A stretch of 43,029 nt of DNA from an uncultured Pelagibacteraceae bacterium (GTDB lineage: Bacteria > Pseudomonadota > Alphaproteobacteria > Pelagibacterales > Pelagibacteraceae), in contig CACJQX010000005.1 of the NCBI GenBank assembly GCA_902595595.1, forward strand, positions 1 through 43,029, in the 5' to 3' direction. The position numbers were made by a program, and so were the translations under genes. Below, piece by piece: positions 8,947 to 18,370 of this stretch (within the stretch, counting starts at the first letter, position 1; every line of letters begins with the position of its first letter). The notes beneath the pieces were generated by a model. It saw only the letters and a program-made list of their open reading frames with translations, searched no databases and was not told the DNA's origin.

Positions 8947-10130
8947 TAAGCTACCATGTTAGCTTTGTTAATGTCTTTATCATACATTGTCATTATTGGA
9001 TTATCTTCAACTTCATAAATTTCATTTGAGTAATAACCATTAAACTGAGTTCTAAATGTTAATCCGTATGCTCCAAGTTGACCAAGTTCAATATAATCAT
9101 TTTCTTTAATATTATTTGGAAGCAAAAAAGGACCTTTCATATAATCCATACTATCACATGTAGGTCCAAAGAAATCAAAAGCAGTTAATTTTTTTGAAAT
9201 TATTTTATTAGAATTTTCTTTAATCATTCTAGATGGGAATACAATGTTTGGTGTACCAGCATCAAAAAGAGTACCATAGGTACCATCATTAATATAAAGC
9301 TTTTGTTTTTTCCTTAAATTGACTCTTACAACTGTTGAACCACTTTCAGCAACTAGAGCTCTGCCAGGCTCACAAATAATTTCAGGAAGTTTTTCAAGCT
9401 TTAAGTTTTCTAAACTCTTATTTATTTCATTAAAATAACTACCTAAAGATTGTGGAATTAAGTCAGGATAGATTGTAGGGAAACCTCCACCTACATTAAT
9501 GTAATCTGGAATAATTTTTGTCTTTTTAATTATATTTCCAATTTCACTAATTCCTTTTGAATAAGAAATTGGATGCATACATTGTGAACCAACATGAAAA
9601 CTTAAACCAATCTTTTTAGCATGTTGTTTTACAAGTCTTAACAAACCAATTGCTTCTGATGTTAAAGCACCAAATTTTTTTGATAAATCAATTTCTGCAT
9701 GTTCATTTGAAACAGCTACTCTTACAAATAACTCTAAATCTTTAGCATTATTTGTACTTTCAATTATTTTAATCAGTTCATCTTTAGTATCTAATGAAAA
9801 AGTTTTTACACCATAATTAAAATAGGCTTCTTTAATACTTTCTCTACTTTTAACAGTATGCATATAAGAGCATTTTGCTGTATTGCTAAAAGCTCTAATA
9901 TTTTTAATTTCCTCAATTGAAGCAACATCAAATTGCTCAACTCCACTTTCTATGATTGTTTTGATTACCTCAGGGTGTGGATTAGTTTTAACTGCATATA
10001 AAATTTTACCTGGAAATTTGTTTAGGAAAAATTTAACAGCAGATTTAATGGAATTCTTTCTAATACAGTAAACTGGTTTTTCAGGTTTCAGCTGATTAAC
10101 TAATTCTTCAACTGATTTAAATTTTTGCAT
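8946..10130 (-). CDS. Ornithine/lysine decarboxylase, alanine-racemase fold (fold type III PLP)
   Basis: Decarboxylates ornithine (or lysine) to putrescine (or cadaverine); 394 residues. PLP lysine in LYAVKTN at about residue 48, FHVGSQC, the glycine loop GGGFPT, EPGRALVAESG, and the active-site GPTCDSMD with Cys at about 325. This is the eukaryote/alphaproteobacterial ODC type, not the large enterobacterial one. I chose the ATG reading MQKFKSVEEL because a perfect GGAGG sits eight bases upstream; the frame is open for 36 more codons but that extension is low-complexity and not family-like. It is the first gene of the polyamine operon, diverging from regA. Confidence 0.88.
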   Translation of the reverse strand: MQKFKSVEELVNQLKPEKPVYCIRKNSIKSAVKFFLNKFPGKILYAVKTNPHPEVIKTIIESGVEQFDVASIEEIKNIRAFSNTAKCSYMHTVKSRESIKEAYFNYGVKTFSLDTKDELIKIIESTNNAKDLELFVRVAVSNEHAEIDLSKKFGALTSEAIGLLRLVKQHAKKIGLSFHVGSQCMHPISYSKGISEIGNIIKKTKIIPDYINVGGGFPTIYPDLIPQSLGSYFNEINKSLENLKLEKLPEIICEPGRALVAESGSTVVRVNLRKKQKLYINDGTYGTLFDAGTPNIVFPSRMIKENSNKIISKKLTAFDFFGPTCDSMDYMKGPFLLPNNIKENDYIELGQLGAYGLTFRTQFNGYYSNEIYEVEDNPIMTMYDKDINKANMVA

Positions 10131-10138
10131 TTTAAATG

Positions 10139-10143
10139 CCTCC
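10139..10143 (-). promoter_or_regulatory. Strong Shine-Dalgarno site deciding the decarboxylase start
   Basis: GGAGG on the minus strand, eight bases before the ATG at 10130. It is the best ribosome-binding site I found in a window where most starts have weak or none, and it argues against the longer upstream reading frame. Confidence 0.7.
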
Positions 10144-10297
10144 AAAAAAAATTTAATAAAAAAAAGTCTTTTTAAAAAAAACTTTAATATTTTTTGGCAT
10201 ATAAAGTAAACAACACCAATGTAAAGCAAATAATTCAAGCCAGAAATGCGTAAAATTCATATATTGTAATATTTTGCAGAGACCCCATATAAGGGCT

Positions 10298-10861
10298 ATG
10301 AAAGAAGAAGCAAAACTACAGAATCTTAGCGATTTTGAGAATAAGTCATTATTAATAGTCGATGATGATAATCCTTTTCGTGAGCGTTTAGCTAGAGCGA
10401 TGGAAAAAAAAGGATTTGAGGTTTTTCAAGCTGAGAGTGTGCAAAAGGGAGTTGAATCTGTAAAATCTAAAAAACCTGGTTTTGCTGTTGTAGACTTAAG
10501 GCTTGCAGATGGAAATGGACTTGAGGTTGTAAAAGAAATTCAATCTTCAAATAGTGATAGTAGGATCATCATGTTAACTGGTTATGGAAATATTCCTACT
10601 GCAGTAGCTGCAATCAAAGAAGGTGCTATAGATTATTTAGCTAAACCTGCTGATGCAGAAGATGTAGAGAAAGCATTACTGGCAGATCCTTCAAAAAAAG
10701 CAGCCCCACCAGAAAACCCGATGTCGGCAGATAGAGTTAAGTGGGAGCATATACATAGAGTTTTCGAGTTATGTAATAGGAATGTTTCAGAAACAGCCAG
10801 AAGGCTTAAAATGCACAGAAGAACTCTTCAAAGAATTCTTTCTAAAAGATCACCTAGATAA
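10298..10861 (+). CDS. regA: RegA/PrrA/ActR-type response regulator
   Basis: Two-component response regulator of 187 residues from the ATG reading MKEEAKLQN; a TTG 24 bases upstream is possible. The receiver domain has the acidic pocket VDDD (residues 21-24), the phospho-acceptor Asp in VVDLRLAD at about 66, the TGYG region and Lys in AKPAD. A linker with APPENP leads to a Fis-like helix-turn-helix, NVSETARRLKMHRRTLQRIL, near the end. This layout is specific to RegA/PrrA/ActR, global redox regulators of energy metabolism in Alphaproteobacteria. The cognate kinase RegB is not in the window. The gene diverges from the polyamine operon and overlaps the end of bioY. Confidence 0.9.
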   Translation: MKEEAKLQNLSDFENKSLLIVDDDNPFRERLARAMEKKGFEVFQAESVQKGVESVKSKKPGFAVVDLRLADGNGLEVVKEIQSSNSDSRIIMLTGYGNIPTAVAAIKEGAIDYLAKPADAEDVEKALLADPSKKAAPPENPMSADRVKWEHIHRVFELCNRNVSETARRLKMHRRTLQRILSKRSPR

Positions 10862-11405
10862 ATTTTTTAATTTTAATTATTTGCTTAGTCAAAAGAGCTA
10901 GAAGCATAATTTTAAAAATCTCGGCTAATAGAAACGGTTTTGCACCTAAAGCAAAAATTGGCTTATCCCATCCAATCAATGTTCCAAGCCAAATTAGACC
11001 CAAAATATAGATTGTAGAAGTTGCAATAATTAGCTTAAATAAAACTACGAAAAAATTATCATTAATCTTAATTTTGGAAGCTAAGTAACAAGCCGTTAAA
11101 AAACCAATCAAGTAACCCATTGTTGGGCCTGTAAAGTAAACTAACCCAACACCTTTTTCAGGAGAATTTGAAAATACAGGAAGACCTGCAATTCCTTCAA
11201 TTAGGTATAGACCAATTGTAGCTAGTGCAATTTTATGCCCTAAACTTATTCCTAAAAATAATACAACAAATGTTTGCATAGTCATAGGAACCGGATAGAA
11301 AGGAATTTTGATCTTTGCCGATATTGTTAGTGCTATTGAACCAAGAACAATAACAACCAGAGATTTAAATAGTTTAGCTTGCGTGAGATTTTTTGTTAAT
11401 TCCAT
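10854..11405 (-). CDS. bioY: Biotin transporter BioY
   Basis: Integral membrane substrate-binding (S) component for biotin, 183 residues with about six hydrophobic helices. Recognisable BioY features are KIPFYPVPMTMQTFVVLF near the N-terminus and the GPTMGYLIGF segment. No EcfT/EcfA energising genes are nearby; solitary BioY proteins are known to transport biotin. Biotin scavenging fits a vitamin-dependent oligotroph. The gene converges with regA (eight-base overlap of the 3' ends) and diverges from polA across 113 bases. Confidence 0.9.
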   Translation of the reverse strand: MELTKNLTQAKLFKSLVVIVLGSIALTISAKIKIPFYPVPMTMQTFVVLFLGISLGHKIALATIGLYLIEGIAGLPVFSNSPEKGVGLVYFTGPTMGYLIGFLTACYLASKIKINDNFFVVLFKLIIATSTIYILGLIWLGTLIGWDKPIFALGAKPFLLAEIFKIMLLALLTKQIIKIKKFI

Positions 11406-11497
11406 TGTTAAATAATACTCAAAATATAAAAAATAATCTACTTATAATTGTTAAAATAATTGAAAGTTAATTTTTTATATACAGAATATGTTATCAT

Positions 11498-11503
11498 TAT
11501 AAT
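11498..11503 (+). promoter_or_regulatory. Possible -10 element of polA
   Basis: A perfect TATAAT, 15 bases before the polA ATG. The hexamer 17 bases upstream (TTATAT) matches the -35 consensus poorly, so in this AT-rich spacer the site is only a candidate. The 113-base bioY/polA spacer shows no hairpin or riboswitch-like structure to my eye. Confidence 0.3.
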
Positions 11504-11518
11504 ATTTAATAATACTTC

Positions 11519-14293
11519 ATGAATAAAATTCAAAAAACAGATCATTTTTATTTGATTGATGGCTCTGGTTATATTTTTAGAGCTTATTATGCTTTGCCTC
11601 CATTGACTAGAAAAAGTGATGGACTTCCTACTGGTGCTGTAAGTGGTTTTTGCAGTATGTTATTTAAATTATTAGAGGACTCAAAATCTGATCAAAATTT
11701 GCAAAAACCAACACATTTTGCAGTAATATTTGACTCAGCAAGAAAAACTTTTAGAAATGAAATTTATAGTGATTACAAAGCTAATAGGTCAGAGGCGCCT
11801 GATGATTTGGCTCCTCAATTTGAGTATATAAGAAAATCAGTATTAGCATTCAATTTACCATCTGTGGATCTTCCTAATTATGAAGCAGATGATTTAATAG
11901 CCACATATGTTGATCAAATCCTTAAAATAGGTGCAAAAGTTACAATTGTCTCATCAGATAAAGATTTAATGCAGCTTTATAAAAAAGGGGTTCGAATTTT
12001 TGACCCCATGAAAAACAAATTTATAAATGATGATGATGTCTTAAAAAAATTTGGAGTAGAGGCCTCAAAAGTCATTGATGTGCAATCTTTAGCAGGAGAT
12101 AGTAGTGATAATATTCCTGGTGTTCCAGGGATAGGTGTTAAGACAGCTGCAGAGCTAATTAACAAATATGGCACTTTAGAAAATTTACTAAAATCTGCTC
12201 ATGAGATTAAACAAAATAAAAGAAGAGAAACATTAATAGAGAATAAGGATAAAGCATTAATAAGTAAAAAACTTGTAACATTAGATCATAACTCTCCTGT
12301 TAATAGAGAGTTAAGTGAATTTAAATTGCAAAATATAGATAAAGATAAATTATATAAATTTTTAAGAGAAATGGAATTTAACAGGCTGTTAAGTTCTGCA
12401 ATTTCTACTTATGGAGAACCTGAACTAGAAAGTAACAAGATTGAAACTCAAAATCTAGAAAAACAACAAACGATAAATAGTAAAAATTATTACTTAATTA
12501 ATAACTTAGATGAAGTTGATAAATGGATAGAAGAGGCAGAAGAAGTTGGTGAAGTTGCTGTTGATACCGAAACAACTTCATTAGATCCTCACCAAGCAGA
12601 TTTAGTGGGCATTTCTCTCTGCTCTAAAGTTGGAAAAGCGTGTTACATACCAGTTGGTCATAAGTCACCCAAGTGTCTTAAAAAAGACGCAGTAATTAAA
12701 AAATTAAAAAAAATATTAGAAGATCCTAGTATAAAAAAAATAGGTCAAAATATAAAATTTGATTTCATCGTATTTTATAAGTGTGGAATAACACTTTCAT
12801 CAATGGAAGATACAATGCTAATGTCTTATGTCTTGGATGCAGGAAAAAATAGACATAATATGGATACTTTATCAGAAATTCATTTGGGACACAAAACTAT
12901 ATCTTTTAAAGAGATGGTAGGCACAGGTAAAAAAGAAATTAATTTTAGTGAAGTAGAATTAGATAAAGCAAAAGATTACGCTGCTGAAGATGCCGATGTT
13001 ACTTTTAGATTATACAAGAAATTTATCAAAAATTTAAAATCAGAAAAAATGATAAATATCTATGAAATTTTTGAAAAGCCATTAATTAAAATTCTTGCAT
13101 TTATGGAAATAGAGGGGGTTGAAATTGATAGTAAGTTTTTAAAATCTCTTTCATCTAAATTTGAAAAAAAAATCCAAAAACTTGAAAAAGAAGTATTTAA
13201 AATTTCTAAAAAAGAGTTCAATATCGCATCCCCTAAGCAATTAGGTGAAATAATTTATAATGACTTGAAAATAGCTGGTTTAAAGAAAACTAAAAAAGGA
13301 AGTTTTGCAACAAGTGCAAGTGTTTTAGAGGATTTAGCTTTTAAAGGTCATGAGTTTCCAAAATTAATTTTAGACTGGAGACAAGTTTCAAAATTAAAAA
13401 ATACTTATTCAGATGCTTTACCCGAACATTTAAACCCAAATACAAAAAGAGTTCATACTTCGTTTTTGCTGGCGGCTACAACGACCGGAAGACTAGCATC
13501 TAGTGATCCCAACTTACAAAACATACCAATTAAATCAGAAGATGGAAAAGATATAAGAAAAGCTTTCACTGCAAAAAAAGGGCACCTATTAATTTCTGCG
13601 GATTACAATCAAATTGAGATGAGAATTTTAGCAGACCTGGCAGATGTAAAAGAGCTAAAAAAAGCTTTCAAAAATAAAGAGGATATTCACTCTTTAACAG
13701 CTAGCCAAATATTTAATATTGATATTAAAAAAGTTAATCAAGATCACAGACGAAAGGCTAAGGCTATTAATTTTGGAATTATTTATGGAATTTCGCAATA
13801 TGGATTAGCTAAGCAAATAAACGTTTCTAACTATGAAGCTGAGGAATTTTTGAATTCATATTTTGCTAAATTTCCAGAAATTAAAGTTTATATGGATAAT
13901 ACAATTAAATTTTGTAGGAAAAGTGGATATGTTAACAATATTTTTGGACGAAGATCTCACTTTAATGGAATAAATGACAAAAACTTTAATGTCAGAAATT
14001 TTCAAGAACGTGCTGCAATTAATGCTCCCATTCAGGGTTCTGCTTCTGAAGTAATGAGATTAGCCATGATAAGATTGGACAAGAAATTATCAGAGGAAAA
14101 AAATTCTAATTCAAAAATGCTCTTGCAAATTCATGATGAATTAATTTTTGAAATTCCAAAAAAAGATGAAAAAGCAATGATTAAATTAATTGAGAAAGAA
14201 ATGACAAGTGTGGCTCAAAGTGATTATCATTCTTTTTCAACTCCTTTAACAGTTGATATTAATGTTGGAGATAATTGGGGTATGTTACATTAA
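11519..14293 (+). CDS. polA: DNA polymerase I
   Basis: Repair and Okazaki-fragment polymerase of 924 residues with all three domains. The 5' nuclease spans about residues 1-290, including YEADDLIATY and GDSSDNIPGVPGIG. The 3'-5' proofreading domain spans about 320-510 with intact VDTETTSL (Asp 349, Glu 351), GQNIKFD and YAAEDADVT. The polymerase domain has motif A SADYNQIEMR (Asp 695), motif B RRKAKAINFGIIYG and motif C QIHDELIFE (Asp 873). So proofreading residues are kept, unlike many bacterial PolA proteins. It stands alone as a plus-strand unit followed by a weak hairpin and then chvI. Confidence 0.97.
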   Translation: MNKIQKTDHFYLIDGSGYIFRAYYALPPLTRKSDGLPTGAVSGFCSMLFKLLEDSKSDQNLQKPTHFAVIFDSARKTFRNEIYSDYKANRSEAPDDLAPQFEYIRKSVLAFNLPSVDLPNYEADDLIATYVDQILKIGAKVTIVSSDKDLMQLYKKGVRIFDPMKNKFINDDDVLKKFGVEASKVIDVQSLAGDSSDNIPGVPGIGVKTAAELINKYGTLENLLKSAHEIKQNKRRETLIENKDKALISKKLVTLDHNSPVNRELSEFKLQNIDKDKLYKFLREMEFNRLLSSAISTYGEPELESNKIETQNLEKQQTINSKNYYLINNLDEVDKWIEEAEEVGEVAVDTETTSLDPHQADLVGISLCSKVGKACYIPVGHKSPKCLKKDAVIKKLKKILEDPSIKKIGQNIKFDFIVFYKCGITLSSMEDTMLMSYVLDAGKNRHNMDTLSEIHLGHKTISFKEMVGTGKKEINFSEVELDKAKDYAAEDADVTFRLYKKFIKNLKSEKMINIYEIFEKPLIKILAFMEIEGVEIDSKFLKSLSSKFEKKIQKLEKEVFKISKKEFNIASPKQLGEIIYNDLKIAGLKKTKKGSFATSASVLEDLAFKGHEFPKLILDWRQVSKLKNTYSDALPEHLNPNTKRVHTSFLLAATTTGRLASSDPNLQNIPIKSEDGKDIRKAFTAKKGHLLISADYNQIEMRILADLADVKELKKAFKNKEDIHSLTASQIFNIDIKKVNQDHRRKAKAINFGIIYGISQYGLAKQINVSNYEAEEFLNSYFAKFPEIKVYMDNTIKFCRKSGYVNNIFGRRSHFNGINDKNFNVRNFQERAAINAPIQGSASEVMRLAMIRLDKKLSEEKNSNSKMLLQIHDELIFEIPKKDEKAMIKLIEKEMTSVAQSDYHSFSTPLTVDINVGDNWGMLH

Positions 14294-14302
14294 ATTTATA
14301 AC

Positions 14303-14322
14303 ATTGCCCAAATTAGGACAAT
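14303..14322 (+). terminator. Weak hairpin after polA
   Basis: Seven-base arms ATTGCCC and GGACAAT with one mismatch around a six-base loop, then TTTAGTATTTTT. It might reduce read-through from polA into chvI but is weak; chance is a fair alternative in this composition. Confidence 0.25.
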
Positions 14323-14343
14323 TTAGTATTTTTAAACTACTTT

Positions 14344-15051
14344 ATGCAAAAACAAACAATAGCTTTGATAGATGACGATAGAAATATTTTAACAAGTTTG
14401 AGTATCGCATTAGAAAAAGAAGGTTTTAAAGTTCAAACGTACATTGATGGTGAAAGTGCATTAATTGGTTTAACCAGAATGCCACCTGACTTAGCAGTTG
14501 TAGATATAAAGATGCCTAAGATGGATGGAGAAGAATTACTAAAAAAACTTCGAAAAAAAACTTCTTTACCAGTAATTTTTTTAACATCCAAAGATGATGA
14601 GATTGATGAGTTGTTAGGCTTAAAGTTGGGCGCAGATGATTTTGTAAAAAAATCAGGTGGTTTTTCCATAAAAGTTTTAATTGAAAGAATTAGAGTACAG
14701 TTAAGAAAAAAAGATTCAAATAATATTCTAGAGGAAAACAAAAGCCTGATATCTCATGGAAGATTAAAATTAGATCCATCACAACTCGAGTGCGAATGGA
14801 ATGGAAAACAGTTGCCCGATAAATTGACAACAACTGAATTTTTAATTGTTAAAGAATTAGCGAAGCGACCTGGTATAATTAAAGAAAGAGCTCAGCTTAT
14901 GGATATAGCTTATAGAGAGGACACCGATATTGAGGATAGAACTATTGATAGTCACGTAAAACGAATTAGAAAAAAATTTAAAAAAGTAGATCCTGATTTT
15001 TCAGCTATTGAAACTAGGTATGGTAGTGGATATAGATGGAATGTTAGCTAA
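14344..15051 (+). CDS. chvI: ChvI-type response regulator (OmpR family)
   Basis: DNA-binding response regulator of 235 residues. The receiver domain has IDDD near residue 10, the phospho-acceptor Asp 54 in VVDIKMPKMDG, and the TS and FVKK switch positions. An OmpR/PhoB winged helix fills the C-terminal half (TTTEFLIVKELAKRPG, DRTIDSHVKRIRKK, RYGSGYRW). The gene is followed by its kinase with a one-base stop/start overlap. In other Alphaproteobacteria ChvG/ChvI senses acid or envelope stress and controls surface functions. The gene order with ahcY downstream matches the alphaproteobacterial arrangement, which is why I choose ChvI over OmpR or PhoB. Confidence 0.85.
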   Translation: MQKQTIALIDDDRNILTSLSIALEKEGFKVQTYIDGESALIGLTRMPPDLAVVDIKMPKMDGEELLKKLRKKTSLPVIFLTSKDDEIDELLGLKLGADDFVKKSGGFSIKVLIERIRVQLRKKDSNNILEENKSLISHGRLKLDPSQLECEWNGKQLPDKLTTTEFLIVKELAKRPGIIKERAQLMDIAYREDTDIEDRTIDSHVKRIRKKFKKVDPDFSAIETRYGSGYRWNVS

Positions 15052-16592
15052 TGTTTAGTAAATACTTAAAAACTCTCTCAATATTAAAAAAATTTTTATT
15101 TATAAATTTTGTAATTTTTACAATTATTGGACTATTTACATTTATATATTTGAATAATATTCAGCCAAGTTTAATAAAAAAAAAATCTCAAAACCACACA
15201 AACATTATTAACAACACTATTGATAATATTTTAAGGCTAGATGTAAAATTTCAATCTGAAGATATTAGAAGATTTTTATTTTCCACAAGGTTTATTTTTC
15301 AAAATTTAGATAGAGTAATATTTTTTGACGATCAACTTAACCTTATTGGAGACACTGATACTTTAGATCTTGATCCAAGATCATTCTCAACAAGACTTGA
15401 TAGAATTGAATTTGAAAGTTTAGATAATGAGGAAATAGAAAAAACTATTGAGGAAAAAAATATAAAAATTGATGAAAAAAAACCTGTTTCATTCAAAGAT
15501 ATACTAAAAAATTATTCTAGTTCTGAAAATTTAGGGGCTCCTTACACATTTATTCAAGAAGATTTTAATCAATTTAATGTAACAACTATTAAGAATGTTA
15601 CAAAGAATGAAATTAATCTTGGATATGTAGCTATCACAGAAAATGCTAATGAAATAAAGACAGCGATAGATGAGAGAAAAGCATTTGTAATAAGAACAGC
15701 TATATCTGTAGGATTTGTAATATTAATTTTTTCTTTTGTTTTAAGCAGATATTTTATTAAACCAATACAAAATCTCGTCGGATATACAATTCGTATCAAA
15801 GAAAAAAGTCAAGTTAAACCAGGTATTGAAAATTTAAAAAAAAGAAATGACGAATTAGGACTTTTATCTAATTCTTTAGAGGATATGACAAATGAGCTTC
15901 AAAATAGAGTTACACATGCGGAAAACTTTTCGACAGATTTGGTTCATGAGATTAGAAATCCATTAGCATCTTTAAAAAGCGCCTCAGAAATTTTGCAAGA
16001 TACAAATGACGACGCTCAAAGAAATAGACTATTAAATATACTAAGTCACGATGTGCAAAGAATAGAGAGATTAATTACTGATTATTCACAAATGTTAAAA
16101 GATGAAGTTGCTTTAAGTAAAGAAAAAATGAAAAAAATTGATATTGAACCTATCATTCAATCTGTTGTTGATGATTATAATAATATTCATCAAGTGAAAA
16201 AAGGAATTAAAATTGAATATAAAAATGATGGTAAAAATAAATATTTAATAAATGGTATAGAAAACAGAATTGAACAAATTATTGCAAATTTATTAGATAA
16301 TTCAATATCATTTAGTAAAGACGGTACTAATGTTTTTGTTGATGTTTCTGTTAATGGAAAAAATCAAATATCAATCAAAATTATTGACGAAGGACAAGGA
16401 TTTAAAGAAAAAGACACATCAAGAATATTTAAAAGATTTTATAGTAATAGACCTGAAAAATTTGGAGAACATTCAGGTTTAGGTTTAAATATAGTAAAAA
16501 ACTTGGTTGAACTCCACGATGGTGAAATTGTAGCATCTAATCGTATTGATAAAGAAGGAGCAATGATAGAGATAAGATTTCCCAATGTTTAA
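15051..16592 (+). CDS. chvG: ChvG-type sensor histidine kinase
   Basis: Inner-membrane kinase of 513 residues: transmembrane helix at about 15-36, a periplasmic region of roughly 170 residues, a second helix at about 205-230, a HAMP linker, an H-box in DLVHEIRNPLASLKSA, an N-box in NLLDNSISFSKDG, and the glycine boxes DEGQGF and HSGLGLNIVKNL. It presumably phosphorylates ChvI, to which it is translationally coupled. The periplasmic part is variable and I recognise no named sensor fold in it. In relatives hprK and PTS genes follow; here ahcY comes after 42 bases. Confidence 0.85.
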   Translation: MFSKYLKTLSILKKFLFINFVIFTIIGLFTFIYLNNIQPSLIKKKSQNHTNIINNTIDNILRLDVKFQSEDIRRFLFSTRFIFQNLDRVIFFDDQLNLIGDTDTLDLDPRSFSTRLDRIEFESLDNEEIEKTIEEKNIKIDEKKPVSFKDILKNYSSSENLGAPYTFIQEDFNQFNVTTIKNVTKNEINLGYVAITENANEIKTAIDERKAFVIRTAISVGFVILIFSFVLSRYFIKPIQNLVGYTIRIKEKSQVKPGIENLKKRNDELGLLSNSLEDMTNELQNRVTHAENFSTDLVHEIRNPLASLKSASEILQDTNDDAQRNRLLNILSHDVQRIERLITDYSQMLKDEVALSKEKMKKIDIEPIIQSVVDDYNNIHQVKKGIKIEYKNDGKNKYLINGIENRIEQIIANLLDNSISFSKDGTNVFVDVSVNGKNQISIKIIDEGQGFKEKDTSRIFKRFYSNRPEKFGEHSGLGLNIVKNLVELHDGEIVASNRIDKEGAMIEIRFPNV

Positions 16593-16599
16593 TCATTTC

Positions 16600-16627
16600 T
16601 TGAAAAATAAATACTTAGCTGTATAAA
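16600..16627 (+). promoter_or_regulatory. Predicted ahcY promoter
   Basis: TTGAAA (16600-16605) and TATAAA (16622-16627) with a 16-base spacer, in the 42-base gap after chvG. The ahcY ATG begins seven bases after the -10 box, so transcription would start at or immediately before the A of the ATG, implying a leaderless mRNA. There is no room for a SAM or SAH riboswitch here. Confidence 0.5.
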
Positions 16628-16634
16628 GCTTGCC

Positions 16635-17921
16635 ATGGAAGATTATAAAGTAAAAAACATCGCTCAAGCTGAATTTGGTAGAAAAGAAATATCAATAGCT
16701 GAAAGTGAAATGCCTGGTTTAATGGCATTAAGAGAAGAGTATTCTAAGGAAAAACCATTAAAGGGTGCAAGAATTATTGGATGTCTACATATGACAATTC
16801 AAACAGCTGTATTAATTGAAACTTTAGTTGCATTAGGTGCTGAAGTAAGATGGTCTTCTTGTAATATTTTTTCAACTCAAGATCATGCAGCTGCTGCAAT
16901 TGCAAAGGCAGGGATCCCTGTTTATGCTTGGAAAGGTGAAACAGAGGAAGAATATTTGTGGTGTATTAAGCAAACTATAGTGGGAAAACCAGATTGGAAG
17001 CCCAACATGTTATTAGATGACGGTGGAGATTTAACAGCTATCATGCACAATGAATATCAGGATTTAATGAAAGATATTAAAGGAGTTTCAGAGGAAACTA
17101 CCACTGGAATTAAAGCACTTAATAAAATGGAAAAAGATAAATCCCTTTTGGTTCCAGCGATAAACGTGAATGACTCTGTTACAAAATCAAAATTTGATAA
17201 TTTATATGGATGTAGAGAAAGTTTGGTAGACGGGATAAGAAGGGCTACTGATGTAATGATGTCTGGAAAAATTGCAATTGTTGCTGGTTTTGGAGATGTT
17301 GGAAAAGGAAGTGCTGCATCTTTAAGACAAAGTGGTGCTCGAGTTTTAGTTACAGAGGCAGATCCAATTTGCGCTCTTCAAGCTGCAATGGAAGGTTATG
17401 AAGTAGTATTAATGGAAGAGGCTATAAGTAGAGCTGATATCGTTGTAACAGCAACAGGTAATAAAGATATTGTTACTGCAGACCATATGAGAGATATGAA
17501 GGACAGAGCTATCTTATGTAATATTGGTCACTTTGATAATGAAATACAAGTTGAAGCTCTTAAAAATTATAAGTGGACTGAAGTAAAACCTCAAGTGCAT
17601 GAAATAGAGTTACCAAGTGGCAAAAGAATTATTCTTTTAGCGGAAGGAAGATTGGTTAATCTTGGTTGTGCAACTGGACACCCAAGTTTTGTAATGAGTG
17701 CATCATTTACTAATCAAGTTATTGCTCAAATAGAACTTTGGCATAATCATAAAAATTATGAAAATAAAGTTTACGTGCTTCCAAAACATTTGGATGAAAA
17801 AGTAGCAACCTTGCATTTAAAAAAAGTTGGCGCAAAACTAACAAAACTATCAAAAGAACAAGCAGATTATATAAGCGTTGGAACAGAAGGTCCTTTCAAA
17901 CCAGATGCCTATCGCTATTAA
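16635..17921 (+). CDS. ahcY: S-adenosylhomocysteinase
   Basis: Hydrolyses S-adenosylhomocysteine to homocysteine and adenosine, completing the methyl cycle; 428 residues. Family features: [35 protein letters not shown], the NAD-binding loop [26 protein letters not shown], and the C-terminal KPDAYRY that contributes to the partner subunit's NAD site. Adenosine released here could feed purine salvage or the purine island further right, which is an inference. The gene overlaps tsaE by 17 bases and has its own predicted promoter. Confidence 0.97.
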   Translation: MEDYKVKNIAQAEFGRKEISIAESEMPGLMALREEYSKEKPLKGARIIGCLHMTIQTAVLIETLVALGAEVRWSSCNIFSTQDHAAAAIAKAGIPVYAWKGETEEEYLWCIKQTIVGKPDWKPNMLLDDGGDLTAIMHNEYQDLMKDIKGVSEETTTGIKALNKMEKDKSLLVPAINVNDSVTKSKFDNLYGCRESLVDGIRRATDVMMSGKIAIVAGFGDVGKGSAASLRQSGARVLVTEADPICALQAAMEGYEVVLMEEAISRADIVVTATGNKDIVTADHMRDMKDRAILCNIGHFDNEIQVEALKNYKWTEVKPQVHEIELPSGKRIILLAEGRLVNLGCATGHPSFVMSASFTNQVIAQIELWHNHKNYENKVYVLPKHLDEKVATLHLKKVGAKLTKLSKEQADYISVGTEGPFKPDAYRY

Positions 17922-18354
17922 AGATAGCACAATCGATATTACTTCAGAGAAGTTAACTAAAGAATTAGCTAAAGAATTTACAAAATATCTTAAAGGCGGC
18001 GAGTTTGTTTTTTTATATGGAGAGATGGGTGTTGGCAAAACAACCTTTGTTAAATATTTTATAAATGAGTATCAAAAAATAAATAATTTAACACAATCAG
18101 AAATTACAAGCCCTACTTTTAGTTTATTAAATGAGTATCAGGTGAAAGATATAAGAATAAAACATTATGATTTATTTAGAATTAATAAGAAAGAAGATAT
18201 TAATAATTTAGATATTTTTGAAAAAGATAATAAATTAATAACACTTATAGAATGGCCACAATTGATTGCTGACAAACAAGATATAAAATTTATAACTTTA
18301 AGATTTAATTATTTAAATCAATTAAATGATAGAACTGTAGATATAAAAGTTTAA
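17905..18354 (+). CDS. tsaE: tRNA t6A biosynthesis ATPase TsaE
   Basis: P-loop ATPase that cycles the TsaB-TsaD complex making N6-threonylcarbamoyl-adenosine in ANN-decoding tRNAs; 149 residues. Walker [11 protein letters not shown] at about residues 35-44, [10 protein letters not shown], an HYDLFR motif, and IEWPQL, all characteristic of TsaE (YjeE). The start is the ATG inside the last codons of ahcY, reading MPIAIKDST; a TTG 27 bases upstream is less likely. It begins a plus-strand run into the AmgK- and MurU-like genes, the same order seen in other Alphaproteobacteria. Confidence 0.9.
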   Translation: MPIAIKDSTIDITSEKLTKELAKEFTKYLKGGEFVFLYGEMGVGKTTFVKYFINEYQKINNLTQSEITSPTFSLLNEYQVKDIRIKHYDLFRINKKEDINNLDIFEKDNKLITLIEWPQLIADKQDIKFITLRFNYLNQLNDRTVDIKV

Positions 18355-18370
18355 ATTAAAACCTATTTTG

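Noticed and set aside
10131..10238. Longer N-terminus for the ornithine/lysine decarboxylase
   Set aside because: The in-frame extension is Phe/Lys/Leu-rich and unlike the family, while a GGAGG site fits the internal ATG exactly.
10288..10293. TATAAG as a -10 box for regA
   Set aside because: It ends four bases before the chosen ATG, so transcription would start inside the gene, and no acceptable -35 lies upstream.
16593..16634. SAM/SAH riboswitch before ahcY
   Set aside because: Only 42 bases separate chvG from ahcY and they are occupied by promoter-like elements; no structured fold is visible.
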